64,000 bases of DNA, from contig JAWLCA010000002.1 in NCBI GenBank assembly GCA_041687395.1, positions 172,007 through 236,006 on the forward strand. The letters are read 5' to 3'. Made by a program: the position numbers and the translations under genes. Within the stretch, counting starts at the first letter, position 1, and every line of letters begins with the position of its first letter. Source of the DNA: JAWLCA01 sp041687395 (GTDB lineage: Bacteria > Pseudomonadota > Alphaproteobacteria > Rhodobacterales > Rhodobacteraceae). Below are positions 41,504 through 51,704 of this stretch, one piece after another. The notes below the pieces were generated by a model. That model was not told the DNA's origin, searched no databases, and saw nothing but the letters and a program-made list of their open reading frames with translations.

Positions 41504-42700
41504 TTAATGCTGGCTCAGCGCCGCGACGCCCGGCAGCGCCTTGCCTTCCATCCATTCCAGGAACGCCCCGCCGGCGGTGGATATGAAGGTGAAATCGTCG
41601 GCAACGCCTGCTGCGTTCAGTGCCGCCACCGTGTCGCCGCCACCGGCGACCGAAAGCAGCTTCCCCTCTCGCGTCAATTCGGCCGCCTTCTCGGCCGCGG
41701 CGCGGGTGGCCGCATCGAAGGGAGGCATCTCGAACACGCCCAGCGGGCCGTTCCAGATCAGCGTGCGGCTCTGTTCGAAAACTTCGGATAACCGGGCCAC
41801 CGTCTCTGGCCCTGCATCCAGGATCATCGCATCCTCCGGGCACTGGTCGACCGGAAGAACCCGGCTTTCAGCGCCTGCGCGAAACTCTGTCGCCACTGCA
41901 ATGTCGATCGGCAGATGGATCGTGCATGTTCCGACGCGGGCTTTTTCAAGGATTTCGCGCGCCGTTGCCGCCATGTCCTTTTCGGCCATCGAACGCCCGA
42001 TCGCGATTCCCTGCGCATGCAGGAATGTGTTCGCCATGCCGCCCCCGATGACGAGGTGATCGACCTTGGCCATCAGGTTGCCGAGCAGATCGAGCTTTGT
42101 CGAAACCTTCGCGCCGCCGACGATTGCGATCACCGGATGCTCGGGATCGCCAAGCGCCGCTTCCAGGGCCTTCAGCTCTGCTTCCATCAGCCGTCCGGCG
42201 CAGGAGGGAAGCAGATGCGCGATGGCCTCTGTCGAGGCGTGGGCGCGATGCGCGGCCGAAAAGGCATCGTTGACGTAGATCTCGCCCAAAGCGGCAATCG
42301 CTGCTGCGAGTTGCTGGTCGTTCTTCTCTTCCCCTGCATGAAATCGGGTGTTTTCCAACAGAACGACATCGCCCGGCCGCATGTCGCCGACGGCGGTCTT
42401 GGCCGGTCCACCGATGCAGTCCTCGGCGAAGATCACTCGGTTGTCGGGAAGCGCGGCCTGCAAGGCGGGAACGATCTGGCTCAGGCTCATTTCGGGAATG
42501 CGCTTGCCCTTGGGTCGGCCGAAATGGGCTAAAAGGACCGGCTTGCCGCCCTTTCCGATGACGTTGCGGATCGTCGGGAGAATCTTGTCGATGCGGGTGG
42601 TGTCGGTCACCTTTCCGTCGGCCATGGGGACGTTCAAATCCACGCGAACCAGGACCACCTTGCCGGACATCTCCATGTCGTCGATCGACTTCCAGCCCAT
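41504..42700 (-). CDS. pgk: Phosphoglycerate kinase
   Basis: 398 aa, the standard length. Motifs: VLVRVDLNVPMADGKVTD near the N-terminus, LLAHFGRPKGKRIPEMSL, LLENTRFHAGEEKND, FVNDAFSAAHR-like YVNDAFSAAHRAHAST, VIAIVGGAKVSTKLDLL, GGGMANTFLHAQGI, WNGPLGVFEMPPFD and the ATP-site SVAGGGDTVAAL. It interconverts 1,3-bisphosphoglycerate and 3-phosphoglycerate. I place the start at 42700 (MGWKSIDD), with GGGGATTGG upstream; a reading from 42742 adds 14 unsupported residues. Divergent from the cyclophilin genes. Confidence 0.95.
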   Translation of the reverse strand: MGWKSIDDMEMSGKVVLVRVDLNVPMADGKVTDTTRIDKILPTIRNVIGKGGKPVLLAHFGRPKGKRIPEMSLSQIVPALQAALPDNRVIFAEDCIGGPAKTAVGDMRPGDVVLLENTRFHAGEEKNDQQLAAAIAALGEIYVNDAFSAAHRAHASTEAIAHLLPSCAGRLMEAELKALEAALGDPEHPVIAIVGGAKVSTKLDLLGNLMAKVDHLVIGGGMANTFLHAQGIAIGRSMAEKDMAATAREILEKARVGTCTIHLPIDIAVATEFRAGAESRVLPVDQCPEDAMILDAGPETVARLSEVFEQSRTLIWNGPLGVFEMPPFDAATRAAAEKAAELTREGKLLSVAGGGDTVAALNAAGVADDFTFISTAGGAFLEWMEGKALPGVAALSQH

Positions 42701-42861
42701 GCCAATCCCCTGTCTGTGTGTGGGTCTTTCTGCGCCGATCACCGCGCCCCCGTCAACCTCATGCCCGGCGACACGCCGTCTGAGCGCGTTGGGGCCCCTT
42801 TTCCTTGCAGCGATGCCGGTCTAGGGTCTGCCGCACAGGCAATATCAGCAGCGAGCATCCC

Positions 42862-43371
42862 ATGACAAAGATCGAAGATCCCGAAAACACCATCCTGATG
42901 GAGCTGAAAGACGGCACCGTAACGATCGCGCTGTTCCCGGAGGTGGCGCCGAAACATACCGAGCGGATGAAGGAACTGGCACGGAGCGGTGCCTACGACA
43001 ACGTCGTCTTTCATCGCGTGATCGAAGGGTTCATGGCGCAGACCGGTGATGTCGCCAATGGCAATGCCGAGAAGGATTTCAACCTGCGCCGCGCCGGTAC
43101 CGGCGGGTCGGATCTCCCGGATCTGCCGGCTGAGTTCTCGAAGCTGCCGCATGATCGCGGAACGCTCGGGGCGGCGCGCTCGTCTAACCCGAACAGTGCG
43201 AACAGCCAGTTCTTCATCAACTTCGGCGACAATCACTTCCTGAACGGCCAGTACACGGTCTACGGGCGCGTGATCTCGGGGATGGAGCATGTGGACAAGA
43301 TCACCCGCGGCGAACCGCCAGCGAATCCGGACCGCATGATCAGTGTGAAGGTAGCTGCCGATGTCGCGTGA
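42862..43371 (+). CDS. Cytoplasmic peptidyl-prolyl cis-trans isomerase, cyclophilin type
   Basis: 169 aa single cyclophilin domain without a signal peptide from the ATG at 42862. Active-site features are VVFHRVIEGFMAQTGDV (Arg and the QxGD loop), FSKLPHDRGTLGAARSSNPNSANSQFFINF (in pieces) and FLNGQYTVYGRVISGM. It catalyses proline isomerisation in protein folding. It overlaps the next cyclophilin gene by 11 nt and is divergent from pgk. This one is probably the cytosolic PpiB-like copy. Confidence 0.93.
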   Translation: MTKIEDPENTILMELKDGTVTIALFPEVAPKHTERMKELARSGAYDNVVFHRVIEGFMAQTGDVANGNAEKDFNLRRAGTGGSDLPDLPAEFSKLPHDRGTLGAARSSNPNSANSQFFINFGDNHFLNGQYTVYGRVISGMEHVDKITRGEPPANPDRMISVKVAADVA

Positions 43372-43978
43372 TCGTCTGATAGCGGGGATGATGTTCGCTT
43401 TCGGGCTGGCCGTCCTTGCAGGCTTTGCCTTGATGCAGAGCAGTGTCCACACAAGTGCCCAAGCGGTCGAGGATACCGGAGGCCCCTACCTGGTGATTGA
43501 CGTCGCGGGCAGCACCGAGGGGCAGATCGTCGTGGATCTGCGCGACGATGTTGCGCCAAGGCACGTGGAGCGGATCATCGCCTTGGCCGAGCGTGGTGAC
43601 TACGATGGCGTCGTGTTTCACCGTGTGATCGACGGCTTCATGGCACAGACTGGCGACGTCCAGCATGGCCAGCAGGCGGGCGATCTGCGAATGGTCGGGA
43701 CCGGCGGTTCCGATCTGGGGAACCTGGCGGCAGAATTCTCGTCGCTTCCCTTCGAACGTGGTGTGGTCGGCATGGCGCGCAGCCAGAGCCCGGACAGCGC
43801 CAACAGCCAGTTCTTCATCATGTTCGCCCCGGCGCCGCACCTGAACGGACAATACACGGTCGTGGGCCAGGTGATCGAAGGGATGGCCGTCGTCGATGCA
43901 ATCAAGCACGGCGATCAGCGCGCGAACGGCGCGGTCGAAGACCCCGACTGGATGGCAAGCGTGACGGTGCGGCGGTAG
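43361..43978 (+). CDS. Exported peptidyl-prolyl cis-trans isomerase, cyclophilin type
   Basis: 205 aa. Residues about 8-34 are a hydrophobic signal or anchor (IAGMMFAFGLAVLAGFALM), so the enzyme acts in the periplasm. The cyclophilin domain parallels the upstream copy: VVFHRVIDGFMAQTGDV, GTGGSDLGNLAAEFSSLPF, GMARSQSPDSANSQFFIMF, LNGQYTVVGQVIEGM. The reading frame starts inside the 3' end of the upstream gene (11-nt overlap). The two genes look like a tandem duplication split into cytosolic and exported forms. Confidence 0.92.
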   Translation: MSRDRLIAGMMFAFGLAVLAGFALMQSSVHTSAQAVEDTGGPYLVIDVAGSTEGQIVVDLRDDVAPRHVERIIALAERGDYDGVVFHRVIDGFMAQTGDVQHGQQAGDLRMVGTGGSDLGNLAAEFSSLPFERGVVGMARSQSPDSANSQFFIMFAPAPHLNGQYTVVGQVIEGMAVVDAIKHGDQRANGAVEDPDWMASVTVRR

Positions 43979-43996
43979 CGCCGCACCCTTTCCAGC

Positions 43997-45178
43997 CTAC
44001 TGCAGGTAGGTCATCGGATCGACGCTCTCGATCCCGTCCCTGATCTCGAAATGCACGAAAGACGGATTGCCGGCACGTACGCTGGCAATCGTCTGCCCGC
44101 GCGTGACCGTCGCACCCCGCTCTACCCGGATGTTGTCGACATTGGCATAGACCGTCAGCAGGTTGCCGGTGTGTCTCAGAACCAGTATCGGAACCTGATC
44201 TGTATCGCGGGTGATGGCGGCGACAGTACCGTCGGCGGCGGCGGTGACTGCCGTTCCCGCTGCGGCACCGATGTCGATCCCGTCGTTCCTGCCCTTCTGA
44301 TAGGCACGGATGATGCTCCCCTGCACCGGCATCGCAAAACGTGCCGGGCTGGATGCGGCAGTGCGCTGGCTGCCCAGATCCGGCGAACTGGGGGCGTCGG
44401 TCGCGGACGGTGTGCGTTCCTGCGGCAAGGGCTGTGCCGCGCTGGGCGGGGCCGGGGTGGCCGAACCCTGCCCGGGGGCCGTGACCGCGGCCTGCCGTGC
44501 CGGCTGGCTGGGATCGGCCAGCGGGACCAGCAGGTACTGGCCCTCTCGGATCATCATGTCCGGGCCCAGTCCGTTCCAGTCGGCCAGTGCCCGTGGCGTC
44601 ACGTTGTAAAGACGCGCGATGCTGAAGGCCGTTTCTCCCCGCTGCACGCGGTGGCGCACCGGTTCTGATCCACGCGCGGCGGCAGTTGGCTGCGCGGCAG
44701 AGGCCGCGCCGGGGGCAGGTCTCCCTGCCTCGGCGCGGTCGATCGCACTGCCGGCCAGCGTGGTGATGTCGATCCGCTCACCCGATGCGCCCGGCGCGGC
44801 GCCGGCAACCCGCGTCGGCAGTGCGAGCACCTCATCCGCGCGCAGGGCCGTCTCGGGCGTCAGGCCGTTGTGACGGGCCAGTTCCCCGGCCGGGAGGCCG
44901 ACGCGCTGCGCCACCGAGGCCACGGTGTCGCCGCGACGCGCGATGGCGACCTGATAACTGGGATACGACAGAACGCCGCGCGCATCGGGCTGGGGCCGCT
45001 CCAACGTGGCTTGGCGCGCGGCGTCGGTCGTCGATAAGCCGTTCGTCGGATTGCGCAGATCCCAGTCGAGCGGACTTTCGCAGGCGGCCAGCGTCAGCAA
45101 CCCGAGCACCGGAATGACAGTCGTCATGCGCAAGGCTGAAAGTCGCCGCTGCCGGATCTCGTCACGGAAGAATGCCAT
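43997..45178 (-). CDS. nlpD: NlpD-like lipoprotein with two LysM domains and degenerate LytM (M23) domain
   Basis: 393 aa from the ATG at 45178 (GAGG upstream). A lipobox, LLTLAAC, follows a basic N-terminus, so it is a lipoprotein. Two LysM repeats: one at about 75-120 (IARRGDTVASVAQRVGL) and one at about 180-225 (VQRGETAFSIARLYNV). The C-terminal LytM domain has RNDGIDIGA where active M23 peptidases have HxGxD, and no HxH pair is evident before VHFEIRDG. As in E. coli NlpD, it probably activates an amidase during division instead of cutting peptidoglycan itself. It is downstream of surE-pcm, the usual neighbourhood. Confidence 0.9.
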   Translation of the reverse strand: MAFFRDEIRQRRLSALRMTTVIPVLGLLTLAACESPLDWDLRNPTNGLSTTDAARQATLERPQPDARGVLSYPSYQVAIARRGDTVASVAQRVGLPAGELARHNGLTPETALRADEVLALPTRVAGAAPGASGERIDITTLAGSAIDRAEAGRPAPGAASAAQPTAAARGSEPVRHRVQRGETAFSIARLYNVTPRALADWNGLGPDMMIREGQYLLVPLADPSQPARQAAVTAPGQGSATPAPPSAAQPLPQERTPSATDAPSSPDLGSQRTAASSPARFAMPVQGSIIRAYQKGRNDGIDIGAAAGTAVTAAADGTVAAITRDTDQVPILVLRHTGNLLTVYANVDNIRVERGATVTRGQTIASVRAGNPSFVHFEIRDGIESVDPMTYLQ

Positions 45179-45251
45179 GGCTCGCGTCCTCACTTGCGGC
45201 CCTTGTCCCGGGCCTTTGTGCGCCCTCTCGGCGCGGGGTTCCATTTCCAGC

Positions 45252-45893
45252 CTAGTCCTTCCCAAGCCCCTCCAACAGGGGCACGAAACGGACAGGGCGC
45301 AATTCCTCATAGTCGTAGCCTTGTTCAGCGCGGGTCACCTTTATCAGCGACTGCACCGTATCCGACTGACCGACCGGCAATACCATGATACCGCCGATGC
45401 GCAACTGCGCCAATAGAGGGCCCGGCGGGTCTTCGGCCGCTGCGGTCACGATGATGCGGTCAAAAGGGGCTTGTTCCGGCAGCCCGAAGCTGCCGTCGGC
45501 GGTCAGCGCGATGATGTTCGTCAGATCGAGCGCCTTGAACACCTCGACCGCATCGCGCACCAGATTGCGGTGCCGGTCCACCGTGTAGACCCGCCGCGCG
45601 AGTTTCGACAGGATCGCCGCCTGGTAGCCCGATCCGGTGCCGACCTCCAGCACCTTGTCGCGCGGGCCTACCTGAAGCGCCTGGGTCATCAGGCCCACGA
45701 CCGAGGGTTGGCTGATCGTCTGGCCACAGGCGATGGGCAGCGGCATGTCCTCGTAGGCGCGGTCGGCGAAGATCCCCTTGACGAAGGCGCCGCGGTCGAT
45801 CGCCTCCATGGCGCCAAGAACGCGGGCATCGGTCACGCCGCGGGAACGGATCGCATAGAGAAATCGCATGATCCGTTCGGCACGGTCGGTCAT
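45252..45893 (-). CDS. pcm: Protein-L-isoaspartate O-methyltransferase
   Basis: 213 aa SAM-dependent repair enzyme for isoaspartyl residues in aged proteins. Motifs: RGAFVKGIFADRAYEDMPLPIACGQTISQP (in pieces), VLEVGTGSGYQAAILSKLA as SAM motif I, VYTVDRHRNLV, and RIIVTAAAEDPPGPLLAQL. Its ATG overlaps the surE stop (ATGA, 45890-45893). The surE-pcm-nlpD set is conserved across proteobacteria and linked to stationary-phase survival. Confidence 0.95.
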   Translation of the reverse strand: MTDRAERIMRFLYAIRSRGVTDARVLGAMEAIDRGAFVKGIFADRAYEDMPLPIACGQTISQPSVVGLMTQALQVGPRDKVLEVGTGSGYQAAILSKLARRVYTVDRHRNLVRDAVEVFKALDLTNIIALTADGSFGLPEQAPFDRIIVTAAAEDPPGPLLAQLRIGGIMVLPVGQSDTVQSLIKVTRAEQGYDYEELRPVRFVPLLEGLGKD

Positions 45894-46675
45894 TCCAGCT
45901 GTGACCTCAGCGTTTCGATTGCGTCATGGGCGGTCAGGTCGGCGCGCATCGGGGTGATCGAGATATAGCCGTCAAGGTTTGCCGCCACATCCGTGCCCGC
46001 GGCCGTCGGCAGGTGCTGCGGGCCTCCGGTGATCCACAGGAACTTGCGCCCCGAAGGCGAGATGTGCGGCTCCACTCCGAAGAAGGTGTCCTTGCGGTAG
46101 CCCTGACTGGCGACGCGAAGTCCCTTCACCCGCTTGGCCGGAACCGGCGGGAAGTTCACGTTGTAGAACAGCCGGTAATCGCCTTCGTCCCACAACCCCT
46201 TCTCCAGGAGCTTGCGCACGACGTCGGCCCCGTGCTCGCGGGCGGCCTCGAAATGATCGGGAAGATCGCTGGTCTCCGGTCCCATGAACTGCGACAGCGC
46301 GATTGCCGGAAGGCCCTGAAGGGCCGCTTCCATCGCGCCGCCGACAGTGCCGGAGTACATCACGTTCTCGGCCGCGTTGTTGCCCCGATTCACGCCCGAG
46401 AGCACCAGATCGGGCCGTCCGCCCTGCAGGACGTCGTATATCCCCGCCAGAACGCAGTCGGCCGGACTGCCCTCGGCCGCGTACCGGCGCGATTCCAGGC
46501 GCGCGATCATCATCGGATGCGTATAGCTGATCTTGTGCGCAACGCCGGATTGCTCGAAGGCCGGGGCGACTACCCACACCTCTCCATCCGGCCCGGCGAT
46601 GTCCTTGGCGATGGCCTCCAGCACCTCCAGCCCCGGTGCGTTGATGCCGTCGTCGTTCGTCACAAGAATGCGCAT
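45890..46675 (-). CDS. surE: 5'/3'-nucleotidase (stationary-phase survival protein)
   Basis: 261 aa metal-dependent nucleotidase. The start at 46675 gives MRILVTNDDGINAPGLEVL, the family N-terminus with the metal-binding DD pair. Other motifs are VWVVAPAFEQSGVAHKISY, GSPADCVLAGIYDVL, PDLVLSGVNRGNNAAENVMYSGTVGGAMEA (in pieces) and YNVNFPPVPAKRVKG. A reading from 46786 would add a tail with no support. It is the first gene of surE-pcm-nlpD, 58 nt downstream of the SDR gene. Confidence 0.95.
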   Translation of the reverse strand: MRILVTNDDGINAPGLEVLEAIAKDIAGPDGEVWVVAPAFEQSGVAHKISYTHPMMIARLESRRYAAEGSPADCVLAGIYDVLQGGRPDLVLSGVNRGNNAAENVMYSGTVGGAMEAALQGLPAIALSQFMGPETSDLPDHFEAAREHGADVVRKLLEKGLWDEGDYRLFYNVNFPPVPAKRVKGLRVASQGYRKDTFFGVEPHISPSGRKFLWITGGPQHLPTAAGTDVAANLDGYISITPMRADLTAHDAIETLRSQLE

Positions 46676-46733
46676 GGTACCCCCTTGGCATGATGCCTGA
46701 TTACGGCAGGGCGAACCGGGCGGCAAGGCGAGG

Positions 46734-47396
46734 TCAGGTGTAAAGAGCGTCCAGGATGCGCTGTGCCTCTGCCCGCGGTTCTGCAAGCTGGGCGCGCTCC
46801 TCGCCGGGGTAGAACCGGGCGCGCGTCGCGGTGGGCATCGGCGCCGGTGTCGCGATCACCACGCGCGGCCCCGTGCGTTGCGTTTCCGCCTGCCAGCTTC
46901 TTGCCAATGCGATCTGCGCGGCCTTGGTGGATCCGTAGGCACCAAAGAACTTCTGTCCACCGTGCGGGTCGTCCAGGAAAAGCGCCGAGCCATTGCCCAC
47001 CCGCAGCAGCGGTTCCATCATCCCGATTAGCGCGCCGGTGGCGCGGACATTGGTCGCGATTGAGCGGTCCCAGTCCTTCATCGCCAGATGCGAAGCGGGC
47101 GACAGCGGGGCCGCGTGGATCGCCGTGTGGGCCCAGAGCACGGCGCCGCCCCAGCGATCATAGATCGACCGGCAGAGATGGCGCATCGCCTCTTCGTTTG
47201 TCACGTCCATCGGGGCCAGCGTCGCAGAGCCGCCCGCCGCCTGAATACGGTCGTCCAGTTCTTCCAGCCCACCCGTGGTGCGGGCAACGGCTACAACGTG
47301 CATGCCACGGCTGGCCAAGGCTTCGGCCAAAGCCGCGCCAAGCCCGCGTGAGGCCCCCGTGACGATGGCGGGATATGAGGACGAATGATCGGTCAT
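46734..47396 (-). CDS. Short-chain dehydrogenase/reductase family protein
   Basis: 220 aa. The Rossmann dinucleotide motif is TGASRGLGAALAEAL (about 13-27); an NAD(P)-stabilising DVT follows. The catalytic YxxxK is present as AYGSTKAAQIALA, with an upstream NGSALFLDDPHGG where the Ser is found in canonical SDRs but shifted. The C-terminal part is short and arginine-rich. Substrate is unknown. The family label is firm, the function is not. It is transcribed toward surE and divergent from bioY. Confidence 0.85.
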   Translation of the reverse strand: MTDHSSSYPAIVTGASRGLGAALAEALASRGMHVVAVARTTGGLEELDDRIQAAGGSATLAPMDVTNEEAMRHLCRSIYDRWGGAVLWAHTAIHAAPLSPASHLAMKDWDRSIATNVRATGALIGMMEPLLRVGNGSALFLDDPHGGQKFFGAYGSTKAAQIALARSWQAETQRTGPRVVIATPAPMPTATRARFYPGEERAQLAEPRAEAQRILDALYT

Positions 47397-47551
47397 GGCG
47401 GGCTTCTGACATTGCCGCGCGGCAGGGGCAAGCGTTTCAGAGGGTCATCTGTTGTCAGGTGCAGACTGTCCAGATGGCACGCGTGATTGACAGGGCAGGC
47501 GGGGCAGGGAATAACGCATTCGAGAGGTTCAGAACCGGAAGGATGCCCCCC

Positions 47552-48127
47552 GTGACCCACGACACGACGCTTGCCACGACGATTTCCACGGTCCGTTCCA
47601 TACCGGCGAAGGTCATGCTGGTGCTTGCCGGCTCCTGGCTGGTTGCTATCTCGGCGCAGATCAGCGTTCCGATGGTGCCGGTCCCGATGACGCTGCAGAC
47701 GCTGGCGATCTCGATCATCGGGTTGACCTTCGGCGCGAGGCTGGCCGCGGCCACGATGGTTGTCTATCTGGGGCAGGGGGCGATGGGTCTGCCGGTTTTT
47801 GCCAGCGGTGCGGCAGGTCTGCCCTACATGTTCGGCCCCACCGGGGGCTTCCTTGTCGGCTTCGTGGCGATGGCCTGGCTGACCGGCTATCTTGTCGAAC
47901 GCGGGCTGGGTCGCGGGCTTCTGCCGCTGTTCGTTGCCGCCTTCATTCCGGCGCTGCTGCTGTTCGTGCCTGGCACGCTCTGGGTATGGACGGTCACGCC
48001 GCTCGATCTTCAAGGGGCTGTCATGGCTGCCGCGGTGCCATTCCAGCTCGGTGGACTGGTCAAGTCCGCGCTGGCCGCTGCGGCGGTCTGGGGCGGCTGG
48101 AAGCTGCTGCGCGCGCGCCGCGGCTGA
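47552..48127 (+). CDS. bioY: Biotin transporter, BioY family S component
   Basis: 191 aa membrane protein with about six helices. Family motifs are ISVPMVPVPMTLQTLAISI near helix 2, AATMVVYLGQGAMGLPVFA, and GPTGGFLVGFVAMAWLTGYL. BioY captures biotin, alone or with an EcfAT module; no bioM/N genes are adjacent. I chose the GTG at 47552 because GGAAGGA lies 8 nt upstream; the ATG at 47543 is also possible. No BioR-like operator (TTATCTATAA type) was seen upstream. A strong terminator follows. Confidence 0.92.
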   Translation: MTHDTTLATTISTVRSIPAKVMLVLAGSWLVAISAQISVPMVPVPMTLQTLAISIIGLTFGARLAAATMVVYLGQGAMGLPVFASGAAGLPYMFGPTGGFLVGFVAMAWLTGYLVERGLGRGLLPLFVAAFIPALLLFVPGTLWVWTVTPLDLQGAVMAAAVPFQLGGLVKSALAAAAVWGGWKLLRARRG

Positions 48128-48150
48128 CCGACACCAACCCGGAAAACAAG

Positions 48151-48181
48151 ACGCAGCCCATTGGGGCTGCGTTTTTCTTTT
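48151..48181. terminator. Bidirectional rho-independent terminator between bioY and purF
   Basis: ACGCAGCCC-ATTG-GGGCTGCGT (9-bp stem, 4-nt loop) followed by TTTTTCTTTT on the plus strand serves bioY. The A-rich tract before it (AAAACAAG) gives T residues on the minus strand, so it can also end the purF transcript. Confidence 0.9.
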
Positions 48182-48211
48182 GCAGACCGTCTCGTCGTCA
48201 GGGCCGGCTGG

Positions 48212-49672
48212 CTATTCTGCCGCCTTCATATTGAAACCCTGTTCGATCATGTCCATCGGTGCGACCGGATATTCGCCGGAGAAGCAGGCATCGCAATATT
48301 GCGGGTTTTCCCGGTCGCGTCCGTTCGCTTCTCCGGCCGCCCGGTAAAGGCCGTCAAGCGAGATGAAGCGCAACGATTCCACCCCGATGTAGGCGCGCAT
48401 CTCTTCTTCAGTCATGTTCGCTGCCAGAAGCTTGGCGCGTTCGGGCGTGTCGACGCCGTAGAAACAGGGCCAGGCGGTCGGGGGCGATGCGATCCGGAAA
48501 TGCACCTTAGCGGCGCCTGCCTCGACGATCATTTCCTTGATCTTCCGGCTGGTGGTTCCGCGCACGACAGAATCGTCGACCAGCACCACGCGCTTGCCCT
48601 TTATCAGGCTCCGATTCACGTTCAGCTTCAGGCGAACGCCCATGTTGCGGATCTGCTCGGTCGGCTCGATGAAGGTGCGGCCGACATACTGATTACGCAC
48701 GATACCCATCGCGAAGGGGATGCCGGATTCCTGGCTGAACCCGATCGCCGCCGGGGTACCGCTGTCGGGCACCGGGCAGACCAAGTCGGCCTCCACCGGT
48801 GCCTCGCGCGCCAATTCCACGCCGATCTGGCGTCGGGTTTCATACACCGACCGGCCGCCAAGGATCGAATCAGGCCGGCTGAAATAGACGTGCTCGAAGA
48901 TGCAGAAGCGGGATTTGCGCCGCTCGAAGGGGCGAAAACTTTGAACTATTCCGTTCTCGATCACCACCATCTCGCCGGGCTCTATCTCACGGATGAAGTC
49001 GGCGCCGATGATGTCCAGCGCGCATGTCTCAGAGCTCAGTGCCCAGCCATCACCGAGGCGACCCAGAACCAGCGGCCGCACGCCCAATGCGTCGCGCACG
49101 CCGATCAGCTTCGTTCGCGTCATCGCGACGATGGAAAACGCGCCTTCGACCCGGCGCAGCGCGTCCTTGATCCGCTCGGGGATGGTCTTCTGGATCGACC
49201 GCGCCATCAGGTGGATGATGCATTCGGTATCGCTGGAGGACTGGAAGATCGACCCGCGTTCGATCAGTTCCCGGCGCAGGGCGGCCGCGTTGGTCAGATT
49301 GCCGTTGTGCGCGATGGCCGCGCCGCCCATCGAGAATTCGCCGAAGAAGGGCTGCACGTCGCGGATTGCGGTCGCGCCCTTGGAACCTGCGGTGGAGTAG
49401 CGCACATGCCCGATCGAAATCGATCCGGGCAGCGTTTCCATCAGGCTGGCCTTGGTGAAGTTGTCGCGGACGTAGCCGAAGCGTCTGGCGGATTGAAATC
49501 CGCTGTCGGGATCGTAGCTGACGATACCGCCGGCCTCTTGACCCCTGTGCTGAAGAGCGTGAAGCCCGAGGGCGACGAAATTCGCAGCCTCGGACAAACC
49601 GGTGACGCCAAAGACGCCACATTCTTCGTGCAGGGTGTCGTCGTCGAACGGGTGACGGGGAAAGGTGGGCAT
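48212..49672 (-). CDS. purF: Amidophosphoribosyltransferase
   Basis: 486 aa, first committed step of purine synthesis, using glutamine and PRPP. A short propeptide ends just before Cys18 in TLHEECGVFGVTGL, the nucleophile of the glutaminase (Ntn) domain. Other motifs are ALQHRGQEAGGIVSYD, IGHVRYSTAGSKG, AIAHNGNLTNA, and the PRPP-binding VVLVDDSVVRGTTSRKI. The C-terminal region has the interdomain FYGVDTPERAKLLAANMT. It is the last gene of the long minus-strand run from pyrC. Confidence 0.96.
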   Translation of the reverse strand: MPTFPRHPFDDDTLHEECGVFGVTGLSEAANFVALGLHALQHRGQEAGGIVSYDPDSGFQSARRFGYVRDNFTKASLMETLPGSISIGHVRYSTAGSKGATAIRDVQPFFGEFSMGGAAIAHNGNLTNAAALRRELIERGSIFQSSSDTECIIHLMARSIQKTIPERIKDALRRVEGAFSIVAMTRTKLIGVRDALGVRPLVLGRLGDGWALSSETCALDIIGADFIREIEPGEMVVIENGIVQSFRPFERRKSRFCIFEHVYFSRPDSILGGRSVYETRRQIGVELAREAPVEADLVCPVPDSGTPAAIGFSQESGIPFAMGIVRNQYVGRTFIEPTEQIRNMGVRLKLNVNRSLIKGKRVVLVDDSVVRGTTSRKIKEMIVEAGAAKVHFRIASPPTAWPCFYGVDTPERAKLLAANMTEEEMRAYIGVESLRFISLDGLYRAAGEANGRDRENPQYCDACFSGEYPVAPMDMIEQGFNMKAAE

Positions 49673-49750
49673 GACGCTTGGCGTCTCCTGATCCGGACTG
49701 GCCTTCGCGTTATGTAATGCTTCGGTGCGGCAGAGTCACGGGGCATGCCC

Positions 49751-50317
49751 TCAGTTCGCGGGGGGTGCCGAACAATTGCTAACCAGTTGCTCGTAGCGGG
49801 CGACGATCCAGCTGGGCGCATCGTCGGGGATCTGCTCCTCGAGGTTGGTCTGCAGCCGAGAGAAGACGAGCGCCGAGCGGCTGTCGTCGACCATCGGCAT
49901 GTCTGCCTGTCCCATCGCGCGATCATAGACGATGAAAGCGATCGCCACGAGCAGGACGCCGCGGGCAACCCCGAACAGGAACCCCAACCCCTGATCGAGA
50001 CCACCCAGGGCAGAGCGATGCACCAGTGACGAGAAAAGTGGCGTGAAGAGCGAGGCCACGATGAGGGCCACGGCAAAGACCGCCGCGAAGGCCGCGATCA
50101 TGGACAATTCACAACTGTCGGCCAGAAAATCGCCGACCATGGGGATCTGCTTGATCAGGGGTTCGGCCGCGGCTGCGAAGACGAAGGCCAGCACCGCCGC
50201 CACGACCCAGCCCGCGATCGCCATCGCCTCGCGCACGAAGCCCCGCGCATAGGCGAGGATTGCCGAGATGAGGATCACCGCAGCCACCACGGCGTCGATG
50301 ATGGTAAAGCCTTCCAT
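49751..50317 (-). CDS. cvpA: CvpA family membrane protein
   Basis: 188 aa with four hydrophobic helices (about 6-24, 28-47, 68-92 and 106-125). N-terminal FTIIDAVVAAVILISAILAYARGFVREA (in pieces) and GGLDQGLGFLFGVARGVLLV are typical of the CvpA/colicin V production family. The family is often next to purF; its role is unclear, with links to envelope stability. A ribosome-binding site, AGGAGCAGGC, precedes the ATG. It sits between radA and purF with gaps of 19 and 78 nt. Confidence 0.9.
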   Translation of the reverse strand: MEGFTIIDAVVAAVILISAILAYARGFVREAMAIAGWVVAAVLAFVFAAAAEPLIKQIPMVGDFLADSCELSMIAAFAAVFAVALIVASLFTPLFSSLVHRSALGGLDQGLGFLFGVARGVLLVAIAFIVYDRAMGQADMPMVDDSRSALVFSRLQTNLEEQIPDDAPSWIVARYEQLVSNCSAPPAN

Positions 50318-50336
50318 GCCTGCTCCTGTCTTGCTG

Positions 50337-51703
<1,367 letters not shown>

Positions 51704-51704
<1 letters not shown>

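Noticed and set aside
47397..47551. Possible BioR or BirA operator before bioY
   Set aside because: No TTATCTATAA-like or BirA-like dyad was found in the intergenic region.
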